From positions 1 to 64,000 of the forward strand of contig NZ_BBCE01000008.1 of the NCBI RefSeq assembly GCF_001311885.1: 64,000 nt of DNA. Direction: 5' to 3'. The notes below the pieces were generated by a model. That model was not told the origin of the DNA. It did not search any database and worked only from the letters and a program-made list of their open reading frames with translations. Source of the stretch: Syntrophomonas palmitatica JCM 14374 (GTDB lineage Bacteria; Bacillota; Syntrophomonadia; Syntrophomonadales; Syntrophomonadaceae). The translations under genes and the position numbers were made by a program. Numbering within the stretch: position 1 is the stretch's first letter; the number at the start of each line of letters is the position of its first letter. Shown one piece after another: positions 28,495 to 38,657 of the stretch.

Positions 28495-29670
28495 CTAAAA
28501 TTCTACCTTTCCTATAACCTTTTCAATGCGTTGGAAAGCCTCTTCTATCCTTGACTTGTCCACCGTAAGGGCAATGCGGAAATAACCTTCTCCGTGTTTA
28601 CCATAGCCATTTCCGGGAGTAATAATTACCCCGGCCTTCTCCAAAATAAATTCCGCAAACGATGAGGATGTGTACCCTTTGGGAACCGGCACCCAAAAAT
28701 AGAAACTGGCTTTGGGCGGCGTTATCTTCCACCCCAACCTGGTCAGCCAGGTCAAAGCCAAATCTCTGCGTTCCTGGTAAATGGCACGCATAACCTCAAT
28801 GCTGTCTTGCGGTCCTTCCAGAGCTTCTATGCCTGCATACTGAATAGCCTGAAACACTCCTGAATCTATATTGGACTTGTATCGGCCCAGAACTTCTATG
28901 GCCTTTGCTTGTCCCGCTGCCCAACCTATTCTCCATCCTGTCATATTATAGGTTTTTGATAATGAATGGAATTCTATACCTACTTCTTTAGCACCGCGGG
29001 CTTCCAAAAAACTACAGGGGCGTAATCCGTCGTAGGCTATTTCCGAATAAGGAGCATCGGAACAAACCAGAAGATCATATGAACGTGCGAATTCTACAAC
29101 TTTTTCATAAAATGATAGATCAGCAACCGCCCCGGTAGGATTATTGGGATAATTCATAAAAAAGATTTTGGCTTTTCTGGCTACTTCTTCGGGTATATCC
29201 TCCAGGACCGGCAAATATTTGTTCTTCTCCAGGAGAGGCATTATGTAAGGGTGACCCCCTGCCAGTGAAGTTCCGATTCCATAAACTGGGTAGCCGGGTT
29301 CGGGTACAAGATTTATATCGCCATGATCTAAATAAGCGGCAGATATATGTGCAATACCTTCTTTAGATCCTAACAAAGATACGATTTCCTTACGCGGGTC
29401 AAGTTCTACATTAAAACGGCAGCGGTACCAATTCGCAACCGCCTGGCGGAAGGCCAGCAGCCCGACAGAACTTGGGTACTGGTGATTAGCGGCATCATAT
29501 ATACTCTCGGCCATTTTATCAATTATATGCTTGGGGGTGGGCTGATCGGGATCGCCAATACCCAGGCTTATAATATCTATGCCTTTTTCCTTGGCTTCGG
29601 CAATTTTCTGTTCGATACGAGCAAAAAGATATGGGGGTAAGTTTTGCATAGCAGTGCTTTCTCTCATCAT
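28495..29670 (-). CDS. dapL: LL-diaminopimelate aminotransferase
   Basis: DapL is a PLP enzyme that makes LL-diaminopimelate from tetrahydrodipicolinate in one step. The fold-type I sequence shows [12 protein letters not shown] near residue 34, NYPNNPTGA and the PLP-lysine segment [14 protein letters not shown]. The start ATG at 29670 follows AAGGAGAGTGTTA. Its identity is supported by dapF, the next enzyme of the pathway, 109 bases upstream. Closely related aminotransferases act on other amino acids, so the exact substrate is likely but not certain. Confidence 0.88.
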   Translation of the reverse strand: MMRESTAMQNLPPYLFARIEQKIAEAKEKGIDIISLGIGDPDQPTPKHIIDKMAESIYDAANHQYPSSVGLLAFRQAVANWYRCRFNVELDPRKEIVSLLGSKEGIAHISAAYLDHGDINLVPEPGYPVYGIGTSLAGGHPYIMPLLEKNKYLPVLEDIPEEVARKAKIFFMNYPNNPTGAVADLSFYEKVVEFARSYDLLVCSDAPYSEIAYDGLRPCSFLEARGAKEVGIEFHSLSKTYNMTGWRIGWAAGQAKAIEVLGRYKSNIDSGVFQAIQYAGIEALEGPQDSIEVMRAIYQERRDLALTWLTRLGWKITPPKASFYFWVPVPKGYTSSSFAEFILEKAGVIITPGNGYGKHGEGYFRIALTVDKSRIEEAFQRIEKVIGKVEF

Positions 29671-29779
29671 TAACACTCTCCTTCATAAATATGAAAATAC
29701 CACATATTCACATAGATTTCTTGCTGTAGGATAAGGCTTTTGCAATGGGGAGATGATATCAAAATTAATTACTAAAGCT

Positions 29780-30612
29780 TTAGATATAAATGTTTCCCCG
29801 GAACACTTCAACCGCAGGTCCGGTCATATATACGTGATTGTCATCCTGATTCCAGGCTATCGATAGATCGCCACCCAGAAGGTGCACTACCGCCTCATTT
29901 GCGCTTTTGCGGTTCAAAACCGCAGCGACCAGGGCGGCACAAGCCCCGGTTCCGCAAGCCCGAGTAATACCAGCTCCTCTTTCCCAGACCCGCATAATCA
30001 TCTCCCGGGAATTTATAACCTGTACAAATTCCACATTAGTGCGGGCCGGAAACAGTTCATGAATTTCCAATTCCGGTCCCCATTTTTCTACCGGAACCTG
30101 TTCAATATCGTCAACAAAAATTACACAGTGGGGGTTTCCCATCGATACCGCCGCGGCCTGGTATTTTTGTTCCCTGGTCTCAATATAAATACCCAGGCTG
30201 CTCCCCTCTCCCCTTACCGGATCAAAGAACGCTCCAATATAGGTTCACCCATATCCACTTTTACGGCTTGAACCTTTTCACCTTGCAGTATTATCTCAGG
30301 ATAACGAGGACCAGCTTTAGTTCTCACCGACATGAAAGTTTTACTCGTCAAACCGTTTTCATAAGCATAACGGGCTGCGCAGCGGATACCATTTCCGCAC
30401 ATTTCGGGTTCCGAGCCGTCAGGGTTGAAAATGCGCATGAAAATATCCAGTTCTTCATCCCTTCCGGTCAGAATCAGACCGTCAGCACCTATGCCAAAAT
30501 GGCGATCACACATTAAGACCGCGTTTTTCTGGCATTCAGCAGCATCGGTCCAGGAAGGCGCTTCAAGTATGATAAAATCATTTCCTGCTCCATGCATTTT
30601 AACAAAATTCAT
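29780..30612 (-). CDS. dapF: Diaminopimelate epimerase (frame break)
   Basis: DapF converts LL- to meso-diaminopimelate. The two catalytic cysteines are in EMCGNGIRC and RACGTGACA. The upstream frame starts MNFVKMHGAGNDF at 30612 and ends at 30214 with LIR-stop; the downstream frame resumes at MGNPHCVIF. Restoring one C in ACCGG near 30218 gives LIPVRGEGSSLGIY... and closes the gap, for about 277 residues. The gene lies between the P-type ATPase and dapL. Confidence 0.94.
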
Positions 30613-30643
30613 ACTCTGCCTTGCCTTGCTGAAAACTGCCCGG

Positions 30644-33356
30644 CTAAGCATTTATTTTACCATATCTAAAGGAGGAAACAAAAATTCTTCGCCAAGTATA
30701 CTGCATATATTTCCATAATAATTTAATTCCACTAACAGATATAATAAGCAGCCATTGCCAGAGGCCAAGATTCACTGTACCAAAAATATTTTGCATAACG
30801 GGAAGGTATACCACTGCCAGGTGCATCAAAGCTGAGCATACAACGGCTGCACTCAAGAATGGATTGCTGGTAAAACCCAATTCAAAGGGTGAATGTGTTT
30901 CAGAACGGCATTCAAATACATAAAACAACTGAGAGAACACCAGAGTACTAAGAGCCATAGTACGTGCGGTTTCCAGTCCCGATATTCCCTGCCAACGACT
31001 GTAGATCAGGCCAATGGTAAATACTGTCAGGGTAGCCAGGGCAATATACAATCCTCTTCCACACACAGTCCACCCCAAACCCCGAGCAAATATACCTTCA
31101 CTTTTTAACCTGGGCTGGCGTTCCATAATACCCGGTTCTGGCGGTTCCACTCCCAGCGCCATGGCGGGGAGCCCGTCAGTAATGAGATTCACCCATAATA
31201 TCTGAATCGGCATCAAAGGCATGGGCATGGCCAGCAAAGAAGCTAAAAACATTACCAGAACTTCGCCGATATTGCACCCTAAAAGGTAGCGTATAAACTT
31301 GCGTATATTATCGTATATGGCTCTGCTTCGTGGACGGCCATAACAATGGTGGAGAAATTGTCATCGGCTAAAACCATTGAGGCAGCTTCCCGGCTGACTT
31401 CAGTTCCGCTTATTCCCATGGCTACGCCTATGTCCGCGGCTTTTAAAGCCGGAGCATCATTTACCCCATCCCCAGTCATCGCCACGACCTGCCCTCTTTT
31501 GCGCAAAGCCTTTACAATACGATTTTTATGCTGGGGGGAAACCCTGGCAAAAACCCTTTCAGACAACGCCTTATCAGCCAATTCTTCATCATTCATTGCA
31601 TCTATCTGGCTGCCGGCAATTACATTGCTCCGTCCGCCAATCCGATTTGCCTGGCAATAGCTCCAGCTGTTACCGGATGATCGCCAGTTATCATTATGGG
31701 TATAATCCGGGCTTTTCTGCACTGCCTTACAGCTTCTGCCACTCCCGGTCTGGGAGGGTCTAACAGTCCGATTATTCCACATAATACTAGTTCCTGTTCC
31801 ATTTCCACCCCAATGGTGATACCTTTGTCAGCAGCGGGCAGAATCTTGAAGGCAAATCCCAAAACCCTCAGCCCATCTGCGGCCCATTCAGTTTGAATTT
31901 CCTGTATTTTTTTCCGATCGCTATTGTCTAAACGAGTTGTCTTATCTTCTTTTATAACCGCCGTACAGGATGAAATAAGTACTTCCAGAGCGCCTTTAAC
32001 TAATAGAACCTGCTGACCTTCTTTTCGCACCAATACACTCATTTTCTTGCGTTCGGAGTCAAAGGGAATTTCACCTATACGTTCATAGGTTTGGCTTAAT
32101 CCGTTATAGTGCGCCATCTCCAGTAAAGCAATTTCAGTGGGATCGCCGTTATAAACCCATTTTTGACCTTTTTTTTCACGCGCGGCATTATTACAGTTTA
32201 AAGCTATGTCCATTAACCAACGGGTGCCAGGTTTTTGCAGGGGATCACAATATTTGTTTCCGTGCACATTAAGCCAACGCTTATTTTTGGAATTAGTATC
32301 AAGCCGCAGCACCGCATCCATACTTGCCATTTTCACAACCGTCATTTTGTTCTGGGTAAGGGTACCGGTTTTGTCAGAACAAATAACTGTAGTACAGCCC
32401 AGTGTTTCCACCGCCGATAAGCGGCGAACGATCGCGTTTTTGTCAGCCATACGCTGTACACCCAGAGCCAGTACTACGGTCACTATAGCTGGCAGTCCTT
32501 CAGGAATAGCAGCTACTGCCAGACTGATGCCTGCCATTAACATGGTCATTATCGCTTCGCCGCGAAATATTCCCATCAAACTAACTACAATACATACCGC
32601 TATACAGATAATAATGAGATATTTTCCCAATTGATCAAGTTTTATCTGCATGGGTGTCATTTGCTGTGTTTCTTCCTGCACCATCCTGGCAATCTGCCCC
32701 ATTACTGTATCCATACCTGTATTGACTACTACCCCGCTGCCCCTTCCCCTGGTGACAGAAGTACCCATAAACAACATATTGGCTTGTTCTGCCAGGGATG
32801 TTTCTCTATCGTAAAGTTGTTGTGCTTCCTTATAAACCGGTACAGATTCTCCGGTTAATAATGATTCATCACTTTCCAGCCCGGTAGTTTCCAAAAGCCT
32901 TATATCGGCTGGCACCCTATCTCCCGTTTCAAGAAAGACAATATCACCTGGCACCAGTTCACTGGCAGGCACGGATATTTTATGGCCTTGCCGCAATACC
33001 CTGGCCGAGGGGGCTGACAATTTCTTTATGGCTTCCAGGGAACGTTCCGCTCTATATTCCTGTATAAACCCTAATATGGCATTAATTATTACGATAGCCA
33101 TTATGGTTACAGCATCAGCCATAGCCCCAATTAACCCGGATACAACTGTAGCTGCCAATAATACCAATACCATAGTATCGGTAAATTGATTTATCAAAAT
33201 CTTAACCGGATTGGATCTGGTCATGGTTTGCAGCTGATTGCTGAATCTTTGCTGACGCTGTTTAACCTCTGCCTGATCTAGTCCGTAATCAACCCGGGTG
33301 GCAAGAAGGGCCAGGGTTTCTTCCCTGGTTTTCTGATACCAGTTGGTATTTGACAA
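30644..33356 (-). CDS. Calcium-transporting P-type ATPase (two frame breaks)
   Basis: A P2A cation pump of about 905 residues in the plasma membrane. Motifs in order: LLTGESVP (actuator), IPEGLPAI in M4, [12 protein letters not shown] with the phosphorylated Asp, GDPTEIALL in the nucleotide domain, and [14 protein letters not shown]6 carries [15 protein letters not shown] with Asn and Asp typical of Ca2+ sites. Frames break near 31629 (GLADGSNVI expected) and near 31325 ([13 protein letters not shown] expected), each fixed by one G. Calcium rather than another ion is inferred from the IPEGLP and NxxxD residues. Confidence 0.92.
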
Positions 33357-33409
33357 TTAAACACCCCCAGCCTTTTTGCCAAATGCTTATTCAAAAACAA
33401 TCCTTAAAA

Positions 33410-33441
33410 GAACAGGAGACAGGCTGTAAAAACCTGTCTCC
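33410..33441 (-). terminator. Possible terminator after phaC
   Basis: GGAGACAGG (33415-33423) and CCTGTCTCC (33433-33441) form a perfect nine-pair stem with a nine-base A-rich loop between phaC and the ATPase gene. On the minus strand TGTTCTTTT follows, a weak T tract. A degenerate CACAGAT-type repeat lies beside it (33452-33490). Confidence 0.5.
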
Positions 33442-33497
33442 AAAATTGACGCGGATAATGCGGACTTTAATATAAACGCAGATTAATGCGTATTGTC

Positions 33498-34589
33498 TTA
33501 TGATCTCTCTTTTAACCAGTTTCCTATGGCAGGATAAACCTCTTTTTTGGCCAGACTGCCAAAAACCAGTCCTCCATGACCGACAGGAAATTCTTTGAAT
33601 TCTTTGTCTTTCGAACTTACCGCATCGAGTATTGCCCGAGCCTGCCCCGGCAATACTATGTGGTCCTGTTTGCCTGCCAGGGACAGAATATTGGCTTCAA
33701 TACGCGCCAAGTCAACCCTATGACCTCGCAGCTGCAATTCTTTATTAATTAATTTATTCTCCACGTAGATGTCTTTAATCCACTGGCGATAGGCTTCACC
33801 GGGGAAATTCATGTTGTCATTTACCCATTTATTCAATACTTTCCAGGATTGCACCGGCACATCTTCATCAATCATTTTCCACAAACGGGTATAAGTCCCC
33901 CAGAAGTTATTGACGGGATTTAACATTTTCACCCCGTAATCAATAAAATTACTGGGAATAAGCTTAAAGGTATCAACAATTTTATCAGGGTCAAATTTGT
34001 CGCTGGCAAACCAGGCTGAAGAGGCGCCCGCATCACTGAAATCTACAGGTGCGGCAATAAACGTAATATTTTTAATGTGGGGAAAAGGAAACAGCGCTGC
34101 GTACATAGCAGCCATAGTTCCGCCCATACAGTAACCGATTATACTGAGTTCGTCACAACGCGAGAACTGGCATACCTTGCGTACGGCCATGGCAATATAA
34201 TCCATGACCAGATCGGCAAATGACAGGTTGCGGTCTTCCCATTCAAATTCTCCCCATTCCAGCATGTATACATCTAGGCCCTGCTCTACCAGGTATTCCA
34301 CCAGGCTCATTCCTGGTGTCAAATCCAGGATGTATGCTTTGTTGATTAAAGCATACAGTATTAAGACCGGGGTTTTGTAGCGCGGTCCATGCGGGGATAC
34401 GTATCGGTATAAGCGGCTTTTATTTTTTCTCCATACCGTTTCTTTGGGTGTCATTCCGGTCTGAGGATCGGGGTCAAAGGTAAGAATCTCCGCCCATTTC
34501 CTGGTGTTTTCCAACATCCGGTCATAGCGTTCCTGTAATTTCTCACCCACTTCATCGGCAGAACCTGTAAAGAACATTTCTTTATTCAT
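33498..34589 (-). CDS. phaC: Polyhydroxyalkanoate synthase, PhaC subunit (class III/IV type)
   Basis: PhaC polymerises 3-hydroxyacyl-CoA into storage polyester. The 363-residue alpha/beta hydrolase shows the lipase-like box GYCMGG with Cys154 as nucleophile, Asp309 in GKQDHIV and His338 in VGHGGL, the catalytic triad. The short length without the long N-terminal domain of class I enzymes points to a two-subunit synthase. A PhaE-like partner is encoded two genes upstream. Storage of poly-3-hydroxybutyrate fits a crotonate or butyrate user, but the monomer is inference. Confidence 0.92.
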   Translation of the reverse strand: MNKEMFFTGSADEVGEKLQERYDRMLENTRKWAEILTFDPDPQTGMTPKETVWRKNKSRLYRYVSPHGPRYKTPVLILYALINKAYILDLTPGMSLVEYLVEQGLDVYMLEWGEFEWEDRNLSFADLVMDYIAMAVRKVCQFSRCDELSIIGYCMGGTMAAMYAALFPFPHIKNITFIAAPVDFSDAGASSAWFASDKFDPDKIVDTFKLIPSNFIDYGVKMLNPVNNFWGTYTRLWKMIDEDVPVQSWKVLNKWVNDNMNFPGEAYRQWIKDIYVENKLINKELQLRGHRVDLARIEANILSLAGKQDHIVLPGQARAILDAVSSKDKEFKEFPVGHGGLVFGSLAKKEVYPAIGNWLKERS

Positions 34590-34595
34590 AGAAAC

Positions 34596-35051
34596 CTACC
34601 CCTCGTTAATCTGCTTAAGTGTCATTTCGATAACGTGTTCGCGAGGTGGAATTACTACAGCTTCCCCATCAAGTATGAGTTCATCATTCTGGTTATAGCA
34701 CGAGGTTCTCAGTTTTACACGGCCTCGCGGCAGCTTTTCTATCACTTCGGTTTGTGCTCTGATGGTATCATTAATAAAACACGGCTTTAAAAAAGATATA
34801 TTCTGGGTTTCATAAATGGTACCTGCTCCTGGCATACGATTGCCAACAACATTGGATATCAATCCAATCAGCAGCATACCATGAACCACCCGTGTCTTAA
34901 AATGGCCTTTCTTGGCTCTCACTTCATTAACATGCAGCCAGCTAAAATCACCGGTGATACCGGCATAGAGGTAAACATCGGTTTCCGTAATGGTCTTCTC
35001 TATATAACCCCGATCACCGATTTCGAGTTCACTGTATATTTTTTCTATCAA
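34596..35051 (-). CDS. phaJ: MaoC-like (R)-enoyl-CoA hydratase, PhaJ-like
   Basis: A 151-residue hot-dog-fold hydratase. The segment AGITGDFSWLHVNEVRA carries Asp and His five residues apart, the catalytic pair of (R)-specific hydratases. Such enzymes turn crotonyl-CoA from beta-oxidation into (R)-3-hydroxybutyryl-CoA, the PHA monomer. The gene ends six bases ahead of phaC, strongly suggesting that role. Other MaoC-domain hydratases are possible, so the symbol rests partly on context. Confidence 0.85.
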   Translation of the reverse strand: MIEKIYSELEIGDRGYIEKTITETDVYLYAGITGDFSWLHVNEVRAKKGHFKTRVVHGMLLIGLISNVVGNRMPGAGTIYETQNISFLKPCFINDTIRAQTEVIEKLPRGRVKLRTSCYNQNDELILDGEAVVIPPREHVIEMTLKQINEG

Positions 35052-35084
35052 AAGGAACTCCTCCTTGTACGATTAGCCTTGAGT

Positions 35085-35669
35085 TTACTTGGACTCATCT
35101 GTCTCGTTTTTTTTGCGGGATTTTCTTTTAGGCGCCGTGTTAATTTCCACCCTACTTTCATATGAAGCGGCTGGTTCATGCAAACCCTGTACCGCCCGCA
35201 ACAGGTTATCCAACTTTTGGCTGATCGCGGTATTTTCTTGTCTTAAAGCCGCAATTTCGTCTTTAAGAGCAGTCTGGTAGTCTACAAGTTTTATCAGGCT
35301 GGTGGTTATTCGATTTATATTGCTGGCAAACTGCAGATCAAGCTGGTCAATTTTGTCTTCCAGCCCGATAACCAACTCGGCCACCCGTGCCAGGTCGCGT
35401 TTGGACGGCACAGGATTTAATTTAAAGTATTTATCCAGATTTTGTTCAGATACTTTATGGTATGACAAATACTGGTCTCTGATTTGATCCAGCATAGCGA
35501 TAAAATTCCTGGTGGTTATTAATTCTTTAGTGGTATTAGTCCAGGATTCTTCAGTTTTAAAATACATTTCTTTCCACAACTCAATAAAATCAGGCATCAT
35601 GATATTATCCTGTTTTGTGTCTGATTGCTCTTTTCCGCCAGTTGTCTCCTTATTTTTTTCTTCAGGCAA
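35085..35669 (-). CDS. phaE: PHA synthase partner subunit, PhaE-like
   Basis: A 194-residue protein with a charged N-terminus, a helical core and a basic, Lys-rich tail (KRKSRKKNE). Residues 87-109 (PVPSKRDLARVAELV then IGLEDKID) match the conserved C-terminal helix entry of PhaE/PhaR subunits, followed by a coiled coil. It is shorter than most PhaE proteins, so it could also be classed with PhaR. It lies between the phasin gene and phaJ. Confidence 0.75.
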   Translation of the reverse strand: MPEEKNKETTGGKEQSDTKQDNIMMPDFIELWKEMYFKTEESWTNTTKELITTRNFIAMLDQIRDQYLSYHKVSEQNLDKYFKLNPVPSKRDLARVAELVIGLEDKIDQLDLQFASNINRITTSLIKLVDYQTALKDEIAALRQENTAISQKLDNLLRAVQGLHEPAASYESRVEINTAPKRKSRKKNETDESK

Positions 35670-35769
35670 TCCATTACCCCTCTTTCGTTCGTAGTAACGA
35701 AAAATCCTGGGAAAGAATATAAGGCGGCTATAGCGTTGGCCATAACCGCAATCTATTTTAGGCAGGGTA

Positions 35770-36117
35770 TTAGAGGTTCGCAGTTTTTTTAATAAGCTCT
35801 TCTACTTTTTTATTGAGTTCATCAATGTAGCTAAATGTGGGTATATCAATATTCTCAAAAGCACTGGCAACGGCTTCCTGGATCATCTTTTGCATTTGCT
35901 GCTGGTTTTTCTGTGCCTGGCTCATTAATTCCTCAACCAGCTTATTGCTTTCTTCACGAGCCATTTTACGTTGGTCTAAATACTTTCTGGCCATGTTTTC
36001 TATTTGTTCTTGGCTCCAGGACAGGCTGCCCAATGTTACCAGCCACATATCCCACATTTTCTCCGCTGAAGTTTCTGCCAGAGCAAAGGACTTTACCAGG
36101 TTTTCTTTAGTGCTCAT
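35770..36117 (-). CDS. Phasin-like PHA granule protein
   Basis: A 115-residue, almost wholly helical protein without membrane segment. It has an amphipathic first half (ETSAEKMWDMWLVTLGSLSWSQEQIE), a Gln/Lys-rich middle (SQAQKNQQQMQKMIQ) and a C-terminal coiled coil. Length and composition fit phasins, which coat PHA granules. It is the first gene of the phaC cluster, 100 bases ahead of phaE, with its own promoter. The call rests on composition and context. Confidence 0.7.
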   Translation of the reverse strand: MSTKENLVKSFALAETSAEKMWDMWLVTLGSLSWSQEQIENMARKYLDQRKMAREESNKLVEELMSQAQKNQQQMQKMIQEAVASAFENIDIPTFSYIDELNKKVEELIKKTANL

Positions 36118-36199
36118 ACAAACGCTCCTTTCAAATTAACTTTTTAAATTGCCGCTGAAAATGTTTGGTTTATCACCTCCTAACAGGATAACGATTAAA

Positions 36200-36230
36200 A
36201 CTATATGATAAATAAAAAAATGGATTTCAA
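36200..36230 (-). promoter_or_regulatory. Likely promoter of the PHA cluster
   Basis: On the minus strand TTGAAA (36225-36230) precedes CATATA (36202-36207) by 17 bases, or TATAGT (36200-36205) by 19. The phasin gene starts about 80 bases downstream, so a leader of moderate length is expected. An extra AGGAGGTGATAAA (36169-36181) lies in this leader without a start codon. Confidence 0.55.
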
Positions 36231-36274
36231 TAATACTATCGTTGATTGGCCCCGTAATAATCTTATTTTAATTC

Positions 36275-36300
36275 TACCAAATACGTACCATAATGTGGTA
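36275..36300. promoter_or_regulatory. Palindromic operator candidate upstream of the PHA promoter
   Basis: TACCATAATGTGGTA (36286-36300) has five-base inverted arms TACCA/TGGTA, and a third half-site TACCA lies at 36275-36279. It is about 45 bases upstream of the putative -35 box of the phasin promoter. It could bind a regulator of PHA genes; no regulator is identified here. Confidence 0.4.
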
Positions 36301-36362
36301 AATTTTTTGTTTTAGTTTTGTATAATTTGGCTTAAAAATACGTGAGAATGACAGTTGAAAGG

Positions 36363-36992
36363 TTAAGACACTACCAGCGGGAGTAATTTATGACAATCAT
36401 CGGCTTGAAAATCTTCTTCTACAGGAGCAACCATAAACTGCATACCGTCATTTTTGTATATCTGCCCCAGCTTCACAGGTTCAAAATAACCAAATGACTT
36501 CAGAACAAAGTTTCCCACCCTTTCACCAAAAAGGATCAGGTAATGCGGTTTAAGGATTTCCAGCTCTTCAATTAAAAAAGGTAAACAAGCGAGAATTTCT
36601 TCATTGTTAGATCTGATAGGTATGCCCTGACATTTTTGATTGTTCAGTAAACAGTTATGTTCTTTATCCAGAAAGCGAGTATCTCCATAATCGCTGAAAT
36701 TCTGACGAATCGTACATGCTTTAGGTTGACAGCGTACCATAAACGTGTGATATAAACGCTGTAATTTGAATTCGTTCTTTATCAAATTCCGTAATTTTAT
36801 AATACGATCAATATCACGAACAAAAGCACTTTCTGATTCAAAAACCATAATCATTTCGGGATCAAGTTCACCCTTGCCCATAGAAGGTTTTCTAACACAC
36901 TGTAAGAGGGAAGGACACCGTCGGCATCGGCTTATACGGTCTTCCATGTCAATTACCCGACGTATATTAGTTTCGCGATTACCGGTGGTCAT
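36363..36992 (-). CDS. Divergent uracil-DNA-glycosylase-superfamily protein
   Basis: A 209-residue protein. The second half, EEILACLPFLIEELEIL followed by KPHYLILFGERV, fits the core of family 4/5 Fe-S uracil-DNA glycosylases. The N-terminal CRRCPSLLQC (Cys23, Cys26, Cys32) together with Cys88 and Cys136 could bind a 4Fe-4S cluster. However, the usual GEAPG catalytic motif after the first cysteines is replaced by VFESES, so glycosylase activity is doubtful. The gene ends about 240 bases before the phasin gene and begins 36 bases after an unknown gene in the same direction. Confidence 0.6.
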   Translation of the reverse strand: MTTGNRETNIRRVIDMEDRISRCRRCPSLLQCVRKPSMGKGELDPEMIMVFESESAFVRDIDRIIKLRNLIKNEFKLQRLYHTFMVRCQPKACTIRQNFSDYGDTRFLDKEHNCLLNNQKCQGIPIRSNNEEILACLPFLIEELEILKPHYLILFGERVGNFVLKSFGYFEPVKLGQIYKNDGMQFMVAPVEEDFQADDCHKLLPLVVS

Positions 36993-37028
36993 TTTCCCCC
37001 CCCTAAAAATACTTCTTGATCTGATAGT

Positions 37029-37427
37029 CTAATATTCCCTGTTCTGCATTTTGATAAGGTATTCACGCGTATTAGAATTAATGCCCCAACTAGCGTCAGC
37101 CAGCTTTGAGCACAGATAACTGCGCATATTGTCGTCTATTTCCGGATCCAGGAAATCAAACAGCAGGTAAAAAACCCTTAATACGTCATTCATATTCTGT
37201 ATTATTCTTTCTACAGGGGCGCTGTGCAGAAAAGATTTCCTTTGACCATAATAGAAAACCATCCTTTTTAAAACCCATACAACTTCAGCATTTGACCAGA
37301 GCTTCTTATCCAGTATTTCTTCCAACAAATTCTCGGGGCCTATCTTAAATTCGCGTTCTTCAAGTTCGACCCATTCTTTACTGCCAAATACAGTTTTGGG
37401 CAGAAATAAACCGCCTAGTTCTTCCAT
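37029..37427 (-). CDS. Protein of unknown function
   Basis: A 132-residue soluble protein that I do not recognise. It looks mostly helical, with Trp and charged residues throughout (LWSNAEVVWVLKRMVFYYGQRKS) and no signal peptide or membrane span. ATG at 37427 follows an AGGAGGCTAAG site, a strong translation signal, so it is probably real. It precedes the UDG-like gene by 36 bases and is likely cotranscribed with it. The 281 bases upstream (37428-37708) show no further gene. Confidence 0.65.
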   Translation of the reverse strand: MEELGGLFLPKTVFGSKEWVELEEREFKIGPENLLEEILDKKLWSNAEVVWVLKRMVFYYGQRKSFLHSAPVERIIQNMNDVLRVFYLLFDFLDPEIDDNMRSYLCSKLADASWGINSNTREYLIKMQNREY

Positions 37428-37708
37428 ACTTAGCCTCCTGCTGAATATAAAATATTATTGCTTGCAAAAATAATACCTGCCCTAAAGAAAAGAGTCAAAC
37501 ATGAAATCAAAACAAAGCTTTTTATGCAATTTTCCAAATTGTTTCTTAATTACCTGCTACATTCTACAAAAGCATCTGCTATTCCTGCCAAAATTATATT
37601 TATTTTGCTTTGGTATTTTCTGAATTTCCTCCTCATGTCAGCAGGTCCGCAAGCACTTATAAGCTGCCGCTCATATTCTGTCGTCTCGGTATTGTGATTT
37701 GCCAGTGG

Positions 37709-38536
37709 CTATTTCTTAATTAGATTTTTTATATTATTTAAAGCCTCCTGGGATATACCTGACGACCCCAGTAAACCCCTGTTTTCCGGGCTATCATAAC
37801 CATGAAAATCAGATCCGCCGGTTATAAACAAATTATTTTCATGGCACAGGTTCATAAAAATATTAATCTGTTCAGGTTTGTGTTCGGGATAGAACACTTC
37901 CAAGCCCTCAATTCCCATCTTTATTATTTCTTCTATATGTTTTGTTCTGATCAAGAGACCGGGATGTGCCAGTACGGCAACCCCCCCGGCTTGATGAATC
38001 AATTCAATAGCCTCACGGGGCTGAAATTTGTAACGCGGCACATAGGCGGGTTTTCCCCTGCCGATATATTTTTCAAAAGCATCTTTTATATTTGCGGCAT
38101 AGTCCTTTTCTATTAATGCCCTGGCTATATGCGGTCTGCCAATTAATTCGCCTTTAGCCAGAGCGGCAACTCGTTCATATTCTATGTCGATGTCCAAATT
38201 CTGCAGCCTTTCCACCATCTTATAGGCCCTGCTGCGTCTTTCCTGGCGGATTTCCTGCAAACGCTCCAGCAAGTCCTTTTGGGTATGGTTTATATAATAT
38301 CCCAGTATATGTATTTCTTCGCCCCAGTCCTCAGTGTTCATCTCAATACCGGGAATAAAAACCAAATCGTATTGCTGTTGTTTTAAGTAATTCAAGGCGG
38401 GTTCTATACCATCAACCGTATCATGATCAGTAATAGCCAATCCTGTCAGGTTTGATTTTATTGCCAAATCCAATATCTGAGCCGGGGTATATGTGCCATC
38501 TGAAGCAGTGGTATGCACGTGCAAATCGTAGATCAA
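37709..38536 (-). CDS. PHP-domain metal-dependent phosphoesterase
   Basis: A 275-residue protein of the PHP family, typified by the 3',5'-nucleoside bisphosphate phosphatase/RNase AM group. The metal-binding HxH near the start is DLHVHTTASDGT; further motifs are AITDHDTV, GIEMNTE, LAHPGL and GGSDFHG. TTG at 38536 is preferred because AAAGGAG lies nine bases ahead; the longer frame to 38593 adds an unsupported 19 residues. Confidence 0.88.
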   Translation of the reverse strand: MIYDLHVHTTASDGTYTPAQILDLAIKSNLTGLAITDHDTVDGIEPALNYLKQQQYDLVFIPGIEMNTEDWGEEIHILGYYINHTQKDLLERLQEIRQERRSRAYKMVERLQNLDIDIEYERVAALAKGELIGRPHIARALIEKDYAANIKDAFEKYIGRGKPAYVPRYKFQPREAIELIHQAGGVAVLAHPGLLIRTKHIEEIIKMGIEGLEVFYPEHKPEQINIFMNLCHENNLFITGGSDFHGYDSPENRGLLGSSGISQEALNNIKNLIKK

Positions 38537-38629
38537 TAAATAAATCTCCTTTAATAAGCAAAAATGATTTCGATGCAATTTAGTTTTTGGCAACAGCGGA
38601 ACCTTCCTTTGACTTCCTGCTGCTGTATT

Positions 38630-38652
38630 AAATCAATGTTCATCTGTGGTAT
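38630..38652. repeat. CACAGAT-type dispersed repeat, partial copy
   Basis: AATCAATGTTCATCTGTGGTATT between the dipeptidase and PHP genes matches the TGTTCATCTGTGG half of the copy at 24050-24070. Confidence 0.5.
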
Positions 38653-38657
38653 TAGGT

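Noticed and set aside
30644-33356. Three separate P-type ATPase fragments as pseudogene pieces
   Set aside because: All catalytic motifs and the expected junction residues are kept, and each gap closes with one base, so a single intact pump is more likely.
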